Below, in pieces: positions 1 through 7,310 of a stretch of 16,757 nt of DNA. Both the position numbers and the translations under genes were made by a program. Where the stretch lies: NCBI GenBank assembly GCA_964593155.1, contig CAZQHE010000088.1:1-16757 (forward strand), written 5' to 3'. This stretch comes from JAJRXK01 sp964593155 (GTDB lineage: Bacteria; Krumholzibacteriota; Krumholzibacteriia; JAJRXK01). The first letter of the stretch is position 1. Every line of letters begins with the position of its first letter. The notes under the pieces are model-generated. The model was not told the origin of the DNA. It did no database searches and was given only the letters and a program-made list of their open reading frames with translations.

Positions 1-269
1 GGGGCGAGCCGATGGGCCCGCCCCGCTGGGGAATGCACAATCTCGGAGGCACAGAGGATCACAAGAACCCAGTTGCTCGGAGTCACGACTCTCAGGCAGC
101 ATCACCCCACAGCAAGGCTCCCGACCGAGAACGACGCGGTCCGTCTTGCGCTCCCGATCTTCATCGACGGCCCGCTCCCATGTGTCGCGGCGACGATTGC
201 CTCGTCGTGACGGTGCCGGTGTGGCCGCGGGTCTCGACGCGGCGACCGGCACGGAAGAAAGGTCGGCGC

Positions 270-2369
270 ATGCCCGAGAACACGAAACACGTCCCTCGAT
301 CCTGCCTCGCGACACTGATCGCCCTGATCCTGGGTGCCACGACGACACCGGTCGCGGCGGATTCCCAGGGCCCCTACATCGGACTCGACGAGGACGAGGT
401 CCTCGAAGTTGTCGAGCGCCTCCGCGGCTTCGCCCTGGACTACGAGGCCGACGACCGGACTGGAGTCGTCTACCTCGATCACAGTGCACGCGTCGAGGTG
501 ACCGGCAGTGAGTACAGGATCTCGCGGAGCGGTGTCCTCCACGCGCTCCGCGAGTTCGACGAGGACGAAGCGACACGGACGGTTTCGGTGCAGCCGGGAG
601 AGGAGGTCGTCCATGCCCGAGGGTGGATCGCCGAGGGCGACGACGCGGTCCGCTGGTTGCCGTCGAGCGACGTGCGCATCGACATCAGCAGCGAGGACGG
701 ACGGGGCGAGGTCGTCCTGGCCTTTCCCAGACTGCAAGAGGGGCAGACCTATGGTTGGTCCGTCGTCGTCCGGGCCGAGAAGACCATGGGCGCACGCTTG
801 TTCCCGATCGATGCGGACGTTCCCGTTGCCTACGGTACGTTCACGCTGCAGACCAACGGCAGGATCGGCTACACGGTCCAGGCCTTCAACGTCGGACGCG
901 ACGATTTCGCGATCCAGACGGGTGAGCCTCGGAACGGCAACGACTCCCGGATCCAGTGCGTGTATCGCGATCTGCGGCCCGACCGTGTCGATCCGCTCGG
1001 ACTTCCCTGGCGTCAACGGCGCGCTCATCTGCTCCTGAACTTCAAGGGTCGTTTCGCCGAGGACCTCGGCCTGTGGATCACCATCAGGAGCTGGAACCGG
1101 ATCGCGCTCATGTTCGAGGAAGAACTCGCGGAAGCGGTGGAGACTTCGGGCTCGATCGAGGATCGGGCGGAGCAACTGGTCGAGGGGTTGCAATCGGAGC
1201 GCGCGCGCTGCGATGCGCTTTACCGCTTCGTCCGGGACGAGGTCGCGACGCTGGATCTCGGCGAGAGTCTCGAGTTCCGGAGTTCCGAGGAGGTCCTGGA
1301 GGCGAGGGCCGGAGACGGGATCGACAAGGCCGCGCTCCTCGTCGCACTCATGCGGAGCGTCGGTGTCGACGCCCGGCTCGGCTTCGCGCGCAACCGTTAC
1401 GCCGGTGGCCTCTTCCACGAGGATCCGGGGTTCTGGCAGTTCACCGACGGTGTGGTGGTCGTGGGCGATCCGCGGGTGTCGGCGACGTTCTACGTCCCGG
1501 GTGTGGAAGGTTGCCCGGCGGGAATGGTCCCCCCGCACCTTCGCGGGGTGGACGTGGTGCTGTTCGGCGAGGACCTCGAGAAGCGGAGCGAGGAACTCTA
1601 CCGGAGGGCCTATGCCGAGGACGGTGGCGTGCGGCGGCGGCTGGTGCAGAACTGGCTGCGGAGGATCCGTGCCGCGGATTGGACACAGATCGTCGCGATC
1701 GGAGGAGATCCGCGCGCGGTCGTCGGGGTGGTGCGGGAGACCAGGGTGGTCGATCCCGAAATCGCAGCCGCGAACGTGTCGCTCACGTCCGAGGGGATCA
1801 CGACCCCAGGGGCGTGGGCGCGAAGTGGGATCCCAGCCGAGGAACTCGCGCGTCGATACAGCGAACAGAGGGGGCGGGACCCGGAGACCGTGCGCGAGGC
1901 TTCGGTCGAGATCTCGGCGGACGACGCGGTGGTGACCTGCCGCTGGGTCGAGGAGACGGCGTTGCCACCGCGGATGGGAAACGCCTGGATCCTGAACGCG
2001 GACGTGGTCTTCGGTACGCCCTTCCTCGATTTCTGGAAGGGCGGAGATCGGGGCGTCGTCTACATCCCGATGTCCTGGGAGCGGGTCCGGCGCACGGTCG
2101 TTCCGCTGCCTCCCGGGTGGCGTCTGGCCGAAGAGCCTCCGTCCGTCGACATCATCAATCCGCTGTTCCACTACCGTGCGGAGACCAAGGTCGAGGACGG
2201 ACGGCTGGTCGTGGAGCGGAGCTTCCGTTTCCGGGCGGGCGAGCGGGGCGAGCGATCCCTGCCCGTTCTCGATCGCGATGCGGAGCAGGTCCTGGATCAC
2301 GAGACCCTCGACCTGGTGCTGGTGCCCGAGGCCGCGGACGACACCGCCACGGCCTCCGGCGACCGATGA
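270..2369 (+). CDS. Exported DUF3857/transglutaminase-like protein, predicted catalytically dead
   Basis: Predicted 699-residue exported protein. The start is ATG 270, because an AAAGG-type ribosome site lies just upstream and the first about 31 residues form a signal peptide (basic start, hydrophobic LATLIALILGA core, then PVAA before DSQG). Upstream in-frame starts give an Arg/Pro-rich leader unlike a protein. The order is a beta-rich N-terminal half of the DUF3857 type, a transglutaminase-like core (about residues 285-420) and a beta-rich C-terminal part. The core aligns with the protein encoded at 3613-5601, including the shared CPAG[LM]VP motif. The catalytic positions are changed: the usual G-D-C-K reads G348-D349-G350-I351, the His position falls at D393/G394, and the Asp of L-D-P-T is V409. 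The fold is probably kept as a binding or scaffold module in the periplasm. Nothing recognisable as a promoter was found in 1-269. The stop lies 3 nt from the stop of the convergent gene. The family assignment is fairly secure; loss of catalysis is inferred from residues. Confidence 0.8.
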   Translation: MPENTKHVPRSCLATLIALILGATTTPVAADSQGPYIGLDEDEVLEVVERLRGFALDYEADDRTGVVYLDHSARVEVTGSEYRISRSGVLHALREFDEDEATRTVSVQPGEEVVHARGWIAEGDDAVRWLPSSDVRIDISSEDGRGEVVLAFPRLQEGQTYGWSVVVRAEKTMGARLFPIDADVPVAYGTFTLQTNGRIGYTVQAFNVGRDDFAIQTGEPRNGNDSRIQCVYRDLRPDRVDPLGLPWRQRRAHLLLNFKGRFAEDLGLWITIRSWNRIALMFEEELAEAVETSGSIEDRAEQLVEGLQSERARCDALYRFVRDEVATLDLGESLEFRSSEEVLEARAGDGIDKAALLVALMRSVGVDARLGFARNRYAGGLFHEDPGFWQFTDGVVVVGDPRVSATFYVPGVEGCPAGMVPPHLRGVDVVLFGEDLEKRSEELYRRAYAEDGGVRRRLVQNWLRRIRAADWTQIVAIGGDPRAVVGVVRETRVVDPEIAAANVSLTSEGITTPGAWARSGIPAEELARRYSEQRGRDPETVREASVEISADDAVVTCRWVEETALPPRMGNAWILNADVVFGTPFLDFWKGGDRGVVYIPMSWERVRRTVVPLPPGWRLAEEPPSVDIINPLFHYRAETKVEDGRLVVERSFRFRAGERGERSLPVLDRDAEQVLDHETLDLVLVPEAADDTATASGDR

Positions 2370-2372
2370 CGG

Positions 2373-3545
2373 TCAGGGATGCAACGCGTATCCGACGTGA
2401 ACCGATGCCGAGAGGCCGATCAGGTTCTCGAAGGGACCGGCGTCGAGGTACTGGGCCTCGAGTCTCAGACCGACATTGACCCCGGCGTAGGGACGTTCCA
2501 CGCCGAGGATTCCCGTGAAGGCCAGGCCGTCGTTCCGTCGGTTCTGTGCCGAGACGTCGCCAATCTCGCCGAGCCTGGTGAACCCGACGCCGAATCCGGC
2601 GAAGGCTCGGCGCGACGGATGGAAGGCCAGGCCCTCGACCGACACGGTGATCACACGATCGAGGAGATCCGTGCTCGAGACCGTGGCCGAGGCCCCGACG
2701 GCGAAGGCGCGCACCGAACGGCGCGACATGCGCAGCGAGACCCCGACGGGATTCGTGGGGAAGCCTTCACCCGCGCCGGGGTACTCGAAGCTCTCGTTGG
2801 CGTCGAGGCGCCCGGCAAGGACGGCGACTTCGAGGGTCGTGTAGGCGGGCCCGTAGTCGGTCGGCCCGTCGAAATCGGGATCGACGGCGGCGACGTCACG
2901 CGGGACGTCGCCGGTTCCGATCCGCAGCGCGTCGTAGCGGGCATTGCGGTCTTCACAACCGGGATCGACGCGCAGTGTGAGGGCGTCCCAAGCCGGACCG
3001 GTGTGGTCGGCGCGAGCGATTGCGCGTCCATCGTAGTGCAGCACGACCTGCGCCTCGCCGCGCTCGATCACCACGCGGTGCCATCCTTCGCCGGCGACGG
3101 GTGCGCGGCCCGGTTCGGCGGCGACGGACTCGCCGTCGAGTTCGAGGCCGAGGTTCGAGGTCGTGTCCGGACAGACCCGACCGAAGCGAAGAACCTCGGC
3201 ACCGGCCGCGCCCACGACGACCTGACTGGCCAGGGACGGACCGGTCGCAATCCAGACCTCGATCCATCCCTCCGACAGAGGGGTCGGGAGGTCGTAGCGC
3301 GCGACGGGAGCACTCTCCTCGGAGAGTTCCAGGGCCCCGAAGCCCTCGCGTTTCTCACTCATACCGATCAGTCGGCGGGGGGAGGTCTCGCTCCCGGGGA
3401 AGGCCCAGTCCTCGCCGTTGAAGGCGGGCTCGAACCCTTCCGCGTGGAGGACCTCGCCGGAGGCCGTGGAGGAGACAGAGATGGTCAGTAGGAAGAGAAC
3501 GGTCAGTGCGGTGCGGGGTGCGATCGCAGGACGTACACGGCGCAT
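2373..3545 (-). CDS. Exported LamG-like sandwich plus C-terminal outer-membrane-barrel-like protein
   Basis: Predicted 390-residue exported protein. ATG 3545 is preferred over ATG 3557, because GGAG sits 6 nt before it while 3557 has no ribosome site. Residues 1 to about 29 are a signal peptide (MRRVRP, hydrophobic TALTVLFLLTIS, small residues before GEVLHAEGF). Residues about 31-210 read like a concanavalin/LamG jelly roll: alternating beta strands, the G-W-H-R-V-V-I-E strand typical of LamG domains, and Cys126/Cys197 as a possible disulfide. An acidic linker (about 212-235, Asp/Pro rich) leads to about 155 residues of short amphipathic strands and glycine turns, as in small porin-like barrels. 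It ends in ...VHVGYALHP rather than the usual terminal Phe. The likely place is the outer membrane with the LamG module on one face. No specific ligand can be named. It is convergent with the pseudo-transglutaminase and divergent from the active one, so a shared surface role is plausible but unproven. Confidence 0.6.
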   Translation of the reverse strand: MRRVRPAIAPRTALTVLFLLTISVSSTASGEVLHAEGFEPAFNGEDWAFPGSETSPRRLIGMSEKREGFGALELSEESAPVARYDLPTPLSEGWIEVWIATGPSLASQVVVGAAGAEVLRFGRVCPDTTSNLGLELDGESVAAEPGRAPVAGEGWHRVVIERGEAQVVLHYDGRAIARADHTGPAWDALTLRVDPGCEDRNARYDALRIGTGDVPRDVAAVDPDFDGPTDYGPAYTTLEVAVLAGRLDANESFEYPGAGEGFPTNPVGVSLRMSRRSVRAFAVGASATVSSTDLLDRVITVSVEGLAFHPSRRAFAGFGVGFTRLGEIGDVSAQNRRNDGLAFTGILGVERPYAGVNVGLRLEAQYLDAGPFENLIGLSASVHVGYALHP

Positions 3546-3612
3546 ACTGGGCTCCATCGGGTCGGGCTGGAAGTCCCGGCCGACGACGGCGGTCGACTTC
3601 GCAGCGAAACCA
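3546..3612. promoter_or_regulatory. Divergent start region between LamG-barrel and transglutaminase genes
   Basis: These 67 nt separate the preferred starts of two divergent genes and must hold at least part of both promoters unless transcription starts inside a coding region. I see no convincing -35/-10 pair. A perfect short inverted repeat TTCGC-A-GCGAA lies at 3598-3608, just before the TTG 3613 start, and could be an operator half-site pair, but a repeat this short can occur by chance. Confidence 0.3.
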
Positions 3613-5601
3613 TTGGGTGGGGAGCCCGACTCGAGACGGTACCAGCTCCTGACCGATCGTTCCAGAATCCTTCGGCTGTTGCGCGTGGCCGGAGTGCTCG
3701 GATTCCTCTGTTCCGCGCCCGTCGACGCGCCCGCGGCGGAACGTGACCCGCTGTTCGCCGCCGCGCATCCGCAGGCACCGGTCCTCGTCCTGAGCGATCA
3801 CGTCCGGGTGTTCGCCCACTACGACTCCGACCGGGCGGGAATCTCGGGAACGCACACCCGCGAGATCGTCTACTGGATTCGCGATCGGCGCGGTCGAGAC
3901 GAGGTCAACCGGCAGTTCCGATGGACCTCGCCCCGCTGGACGGCCGAGAAGTTCGAGATCGAGATCGAGTCGACGGATGGATCGACACGTCACACCGACG
4001 GCGACGACCTCGACTGGATCCCCGTGTCCGACGCCGACGGAAGCGTGTACAGGCTCGACAGCGAAGCGGCCTACACGGTGGTGCAGGGTTTGCGGACGGG
4101 GGATCTCCTGCGCGTCCGCTCCCGACATCGGATCCGTGGCCTGCACGGTCTGCGTCAAGTCGAGTGGGGTGGTGCCGCGAATCTCCCTGTGGCGCGACGC
4201 CGTCTGGACCTCGCGTATCCCGATGATCACACGCTCACGGTCGGCATTCGTGCCCCGGAGGTGGTCGCCGGACATCTTGACACGACCGACTCCGGGGACG
4301 ACGGCACGCAGTCGCGCACCATCGTCGTCGACGCATCGGGACCGGACGGCGATCCGTTGGTGGCGCACGGTGGCGAACTCGTCATCACGCCGCACTTCGT
4401 GGCGGTGGGTGACGACCTGCCGAAGACCGTGTTCGCCGCGGGGCCGGACTGGGAGGCGGTCGCGCGGGGCTACGCGCGGCGCGTGGACAGCCATCTGGTG
4501 GCGGACGAGGCACTCGCCCGGACCGCCCGCGCGATCGTCGACGGTGTCGACGACGAGCGAACCCGCGTGGAACTGCTCTACCGTCATGTCCAGGAGACGT
4601 GCCGCTACCTGGGACTTTTCGACGGCCTGGGCGGAATCCTGCCCCGTCCCGCGAGCGAGACGGCGCGAAAGGGCTTCGGCGACTGCAAGGGGCTGAGTGC
4701 ACTCCTGATCGCCATGTGCCGGGCCGTGGGGATCGACGCGCATCCCGTTCTGGTGCGAACACGGCAATCGGGTCCGCTCGACCCCGGTGTTCCCAATCTC
4801 GTGCAGTTCGATCACTTCATCGCCTGGGCCGACGTCGCGGGCGGTCTCTGGCTCGATCCCACCTACGACTTCTGTCCAGCCGGGCTCGTGCCCACTGCCA
4901 ACGCCGCGTCGCCGGTCCTGCTGTTGCACCCGGATCGGCCGGGCCTGGTCGAGATCGGAACGGACCGCGCGCGGGCCGGCAGCCTGGACTACGTGATCAA
5001 AGCCGAAATCGACGCACACGGGGCCATGGACGCCGTGGTCACGGAGACGGCGACGGACACGGCCGGATTGTACCGGCGCATCAACCTCGCGGACACCGAG
5101 GTCGATGCCAGGGTCCTCGCCCGGGCCGTGATGAATCGTTCGCTGGCACGGTCGGTGGTTGCGATGCGGCCGACGGAGGCGGGCTGGGGGCAACCGACGG
5201 TGACGGAACTCCACTTCGCGGCCGATCGTGCGGGCACGAAAGCCGGTGACATCGTCTACCTGCCACGTGCCCTCGTCCGTGTTCCCCGCGAGGTCACGGG
5301 CTTCTCCGACCGAAGCGCGCGCGGTGACCTGCGCTTCGTGGCCGACCGTTCGGAGCGGTGGGCCGTGGCGCTGCCGCTCGGCGCCTCGGTCGAGCCCGAC
5401 AGCAGCCGGGTCGAGGCCCCGGGACTCACCTGGACGTACCGGGTACGGCTACGTCGGGCGACGATGCTCGTCGAGCGGGAATACCGGTGGGACCGGCGCG
5501 AACTCGCGACCGGCGAGCTCGAAGACCTCGAGGCCGCGATCGATCGGATCGTCGAGGCAGAGCAAGGGTACCTGACGATCCAGATGCCGGCCGAGCGCTA
5601 G
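3613..5601 (+). CDS. Exported DUF3857 plus transglutaminase-like cysteine enzyme (active triad)
   Basis: Predicted 662-residue exported protein of the DUF3857 + transglutaminase-core type. Members have a papain-like thiol fold and act as peptidases or transglutaminases, but substrates are mostly unknown. A DUF3857 half (about residues 50-290) precedes the core, which carries the complete triad: C358 in GDCKG, H401 in QFDHF and D415 in LDPT, then CPAGLVP. The start is uncertain. TTG 3613 avoids overlap with the divergent gene and leaves a long but usable signal peptide (RILRLLRVAGVLGFL, then DAPAA before ERD). TTG 3679 would give a more typical 20-residue signal. ATG 3481 has a strong GGAGGAG site, but it overlaps the divergent gene and adds 44 Arg-rich residues before the extra leader. 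It is paralogous to the gene at 270-2369. Its TAG stop interlocks with that of the convergent aminotransferase gene. Confidence 0.85.
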   Translation: MGGEPDSRRYQLLTDRSRILRLLRVAGVLGFLCSAPVDAPAAERDPLFAAAHPQAPVLVLSDHVRVFAHYDSDRAGISGTHTREIVYWIRDRRGRDEVNRQFRWTSPRWTAEKFEIEIESTDGSTRHTDGDDLDWIPVSDADGSVYRLDSEAAYTVVQGLRTGDLLRVRSRHRIRGLHGLRQVEWGGAANLPVARRRLDLAYPDDHTLTVGIRAPEVVAGHLDTTDSGDDGTQSRTIVVDASGPDGDPLVAHGGELVITPHFVAVGDDLPKTVFAAGPDWEAVARGYARRVDSHLVADEALARTARAIVDGVDDERTRVELLYRHVQETCRYLGLFDGLGGILPRPASETARKGFGDCKGLSALLIAMCRAVGIDAHPVLVRTRQSGPLDPGVPNLVQFDHFIAWADVAGGLWLDPTYDFCPAGLVPTANAASPVLLLHPDRPGLVEIGTDRARAGSLDYVIKAEIDAHGAMDAVVTETATDTAGLYRRINLADTEVDARVLARAVMNRSLARSVVAMRPTEAGWGQPTVTELHFAADRAGTKAGDIVYLPRALVRVPREVTGFSDRSARGDLRFVADRSERWAVALPLGASVEPDSSRVEAPGLTWTYRVRLRRATMLVEREYRWDRRELATGELEDLEAAIDRIVEAEQGYLTIQMPAER

Positions 5602-7106
5602 CTCCCCGCCGCCGCTTCCTTCGTCTTCTGCTTCAGGTCCATCACCCGCATGCCCTCGCGCACGGTGTCGAGGATCAACCGGATCTCCTCGTGGGTGATC
5701 CGGAAGTGCGGGGTGAAGCGCAGGCCGTTGTGGCCGCCGTGGATCATCGCGACACCGTGGGTGCGGAGGAAGTGCTCGAAGCCACGATCGCCGACGACGG
5801 TGTAGCGGGCGGGATCGAGTTCCGCGTTCACCATGAGACCGGTGCCCGACACCTTGCGGATCCCGCCGGGGAACTCGTCGGCGAGCGCTTCGAAACCGGC
5901 GCGCAGTTCGGCGCCACGCTCGCGGATGTTGCGGCGCATGTCGTCGTCCACTGCATCCAGAACCGCGCATCCCACTTCGAGGGCGCGAGGATTGGTGGTC
6001 ATGGTGTTGCCGTACACGCCGGGCTCGTACAGGGACGCCGCCTCCTCGCGCAGGGCGAGGACCGACAGGGGGTACTGGCCGGCGTTGAGGGCCTTCGAGT
6101 AGGTCTCGGCGTCGGGCGCGTCGCAGTCCTCGAAGCCGGGGTAGTCGACCAGGCTCAGGCAGCCCGCGGCACGGAGCGCGGCCTGGATGGAGTCGACGAC
6201 CAGGAGCGATCCGTGGTCGCGTGTGAGCTCGCGGGCGACGTCGTAGAACTCGCGTTCCAGCGCCAGGCCGGGTTCGCCCTCACCCATGACCGGCTCGAGA
6301 TAGACGGCCTCGATGAAGGCGTTCTCGTCGTCCGCGCGACGGAAGAGCGCGCGCAGACCCTCGACGTCGTTCGGTTCCACGACGTGGAGGTGATCCGCTT
6401 CCTGGAACGAGGCCAGGTGCTTCTGGTACATGGCACGCGTCGAGTCCGAGACCCGCGCCGCGCGGTAGGTCCGTCCGTGGAAGCCCTCGGCCAGAGAGAC
6501 CTGCCACAGCGTCTTGCCCTCGTGCGGTCCACCCTCGCCGGTCATCCTCAGGGCGTGGATGTCGCAGATACGTGAGGCCACGCTCACCGACTCCGAACCG
6601 CTGTTCATGCAGATGAAGTGCGAAAAGGGGCAGTGGCCGCGCTGGTGGCCGATCTCGCGCTTCAGGCGGTCGGCGAGGCGCTTCTGGCTGAACTGAGGGG
6701 TCATGACGTTGGCCATCACCCAGGGATGGGACAGGGCCTCGTCGATCTCGGGCGGCGCATGGCCCAGTCCGAGCATGCCGTAACCGCCGGAGTCGTGCAG
6801 CACGGCGCCGTGGGTCGTGACGATCCACGGACCGGCGGCGGCCAGCGGCACGTACGGGTTGATCGCCTTCGGCGTGTAGAAGTTGACGAAGTCGTCCTGG
6901 AGGCGCTCGACGAGGGTCTCCTCGTCCAGGGCGAGGTCGTCGCCCCATTCCGCACGCAGCGAGCGGTGGATCTCCACGGCAGCGGTGATCGCGCGGCGGA
7001 GATCGGGGTCGCGCTCGGCGAAATCGGCGATCGTCCGGTCGGAGATACCTCGGGTGACGCGGTCTCCGCCGTACTCGCGGATCTCGCGGAGGGAATCGGC
7101 GTTCAT
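5598..7106 (-). CDS. Class-III PLP-dependent aminotransferase, divergent
   Basis: Predicted 502-residue cytosolic PLP enzyme of the class-III (ornithine/omega-aminotransferase) fold. ATG 7106 is chosen because GAGG lies 9 nt upstream; the upstream extension is Arg-rich and unlikely. Visible family marks are GGYGMLGLGHAPPE near the N-terminus, the NSGSES phosphate loop, FHGRTY for ring stacking, D305 in LLVVDS (pyridine nitrogen), K338 in TYSKALNAG (Schiff base) and the GNTMTTNP loop from the partner subunit. Two normally strict signatures are altered: D-E-V-Q-x-G-x-G-R reads DSIQAALRAAG, and S-G-x-E-A-N-E reads SGSESVSVA. The substrate therefore cannot be assigned, and this is not a simple ArgD, GabT or BioA. 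A candidate promoter lies at 7176-7205. Its stop overlaps that of the convergent transglutaminase gene. The fold is very likely; the reaction specificity is unknown. Confidence 0.85.
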   Translation of the reverse strand: MNADSLREIREYGGDRVTRGISDRTIADFAERDPDLRRAITAAVEIHRSLRAEWGDDLALDEETLVERLQDDFVNFYTPKAINPYVPLAAAGPWIVTTHGAVLHDSGGYGMLGLGHAPPEIDEALSHPWVMANVMTPQFSQKRLADRLKREIGHQRGHCPFSHFICMNSGSESVSVASRICDIHALRMTGEGGPHEGKTLWQVSLAEGFHGRTYRAARVSDSTRAMYQKHLASFQEADHLHVVEPNDVEGLRALFRRADDENAFIEAVYLEPVMGEGEPGLALEREFYDVARELTRDHGSLLVVDSIQAALRAAGCLSLVDYPGFEDCDAPDAETYSKALNAGQYPLSVLALREEAASLYEPGVYGNTMTTNPRALEVGCAVLDAVDDDMRRNIRERGAELRAGFEALADEFPGGIRKVSGTGLMVNAELDPARYTVVGDRGFEHFLRTHGVAMIHGGHNGLRFTPHFRITHEEIRLILDTVREGMRVMDLKQKTKEAAAGS

Positions 7107-7175
7107 GGTGTCGGTCCTCGTCGATCGACGCCGCCGGCGACGACGGCGTACGGAAGCCGGGATGTCCAACCGGCC

Positions 7176-7205
7176 AACCTAGGGCAACGAGGAGACTTCG
7201 GTCAA
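7176..7205 (-). promoter_or_regulatory. Candidate sigma70-like promoter for the aminotransferase gene
   Basis: On the minus strand, TTGACC (5 of 6 to consensus) is followed after 18 nt by TAGGTT, which keeps the key T, A and last T of a -10 box. It sits about 70 nt before ATG 7106. The -10 match is weak and spacing is one over optimum, so this is a moderate candidate. Confidence 0.45.
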
Positions 7206-7208
7206 GAA

Positions 7209-7246
7209 GGGGGGCTCCCCGCGGTTCATCGGGTCGCTCCCCGATG
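7209..7246 (-). terminator. Double hairpin, candidate terminator of the NTT-like carrier gene
   Basis: Downstream of the carrier stop on the minus strand lies a perfect 7-bp stem, CATCGGG with CCCGATG (7227-7233 and 7240-7246, 6-nt loop). It is followed by a short GGGG/CCCC stem (7209-7220) and then TTCTTG. The tail is only weakly T-rich, so termination strength is unsure. It ends next to the -35 box of the aminotransferase promoter, as expected for a transcript boundary. Confidence 0.45.
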
Positions 7247-7298
7247 TGACCGCTCGGGCGCCGCGCTCTCGCGTTGGACGTCCTCACCGAGAACGGCG

Positions 7299-7310
7299 GT
7301 GACCGGTCAC
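7299..7310. repeat. Perfect 12-bp palindrome over the carrier stop codon
   Basis: GTGACCGGTCAC is a perfect palindrome that includes the TGA stop at 7307-7309. It could be a regulator site or chance; the flanks do not extend the symmetry and no second copy was noticed. Confidence 0.3.

Noticed and set aside
12..269. N-terminal extension of the first gene to ATG 12
   Set aside because: It would bury the signal peptide behind 86 Arg/Pro-rich residues; ATG 270 gives a normal export signal with an upstream AAAGG.
102..2300. Long open frame (732 codons) opposite the pseudo-transglutaminase gene
   Set aside because: Shadow of GC-rich third-position bias; its translation is Arg/Pro/His-rich with no recognisable domain, while the plus strand has a signal peptide and family motifs.
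3355..5214. 619-codon minus-strand frame
   Set aside because: Antisense to the transglutaminase with an intact Cys-His-Asp triad; no domain visible in the shadow translation.
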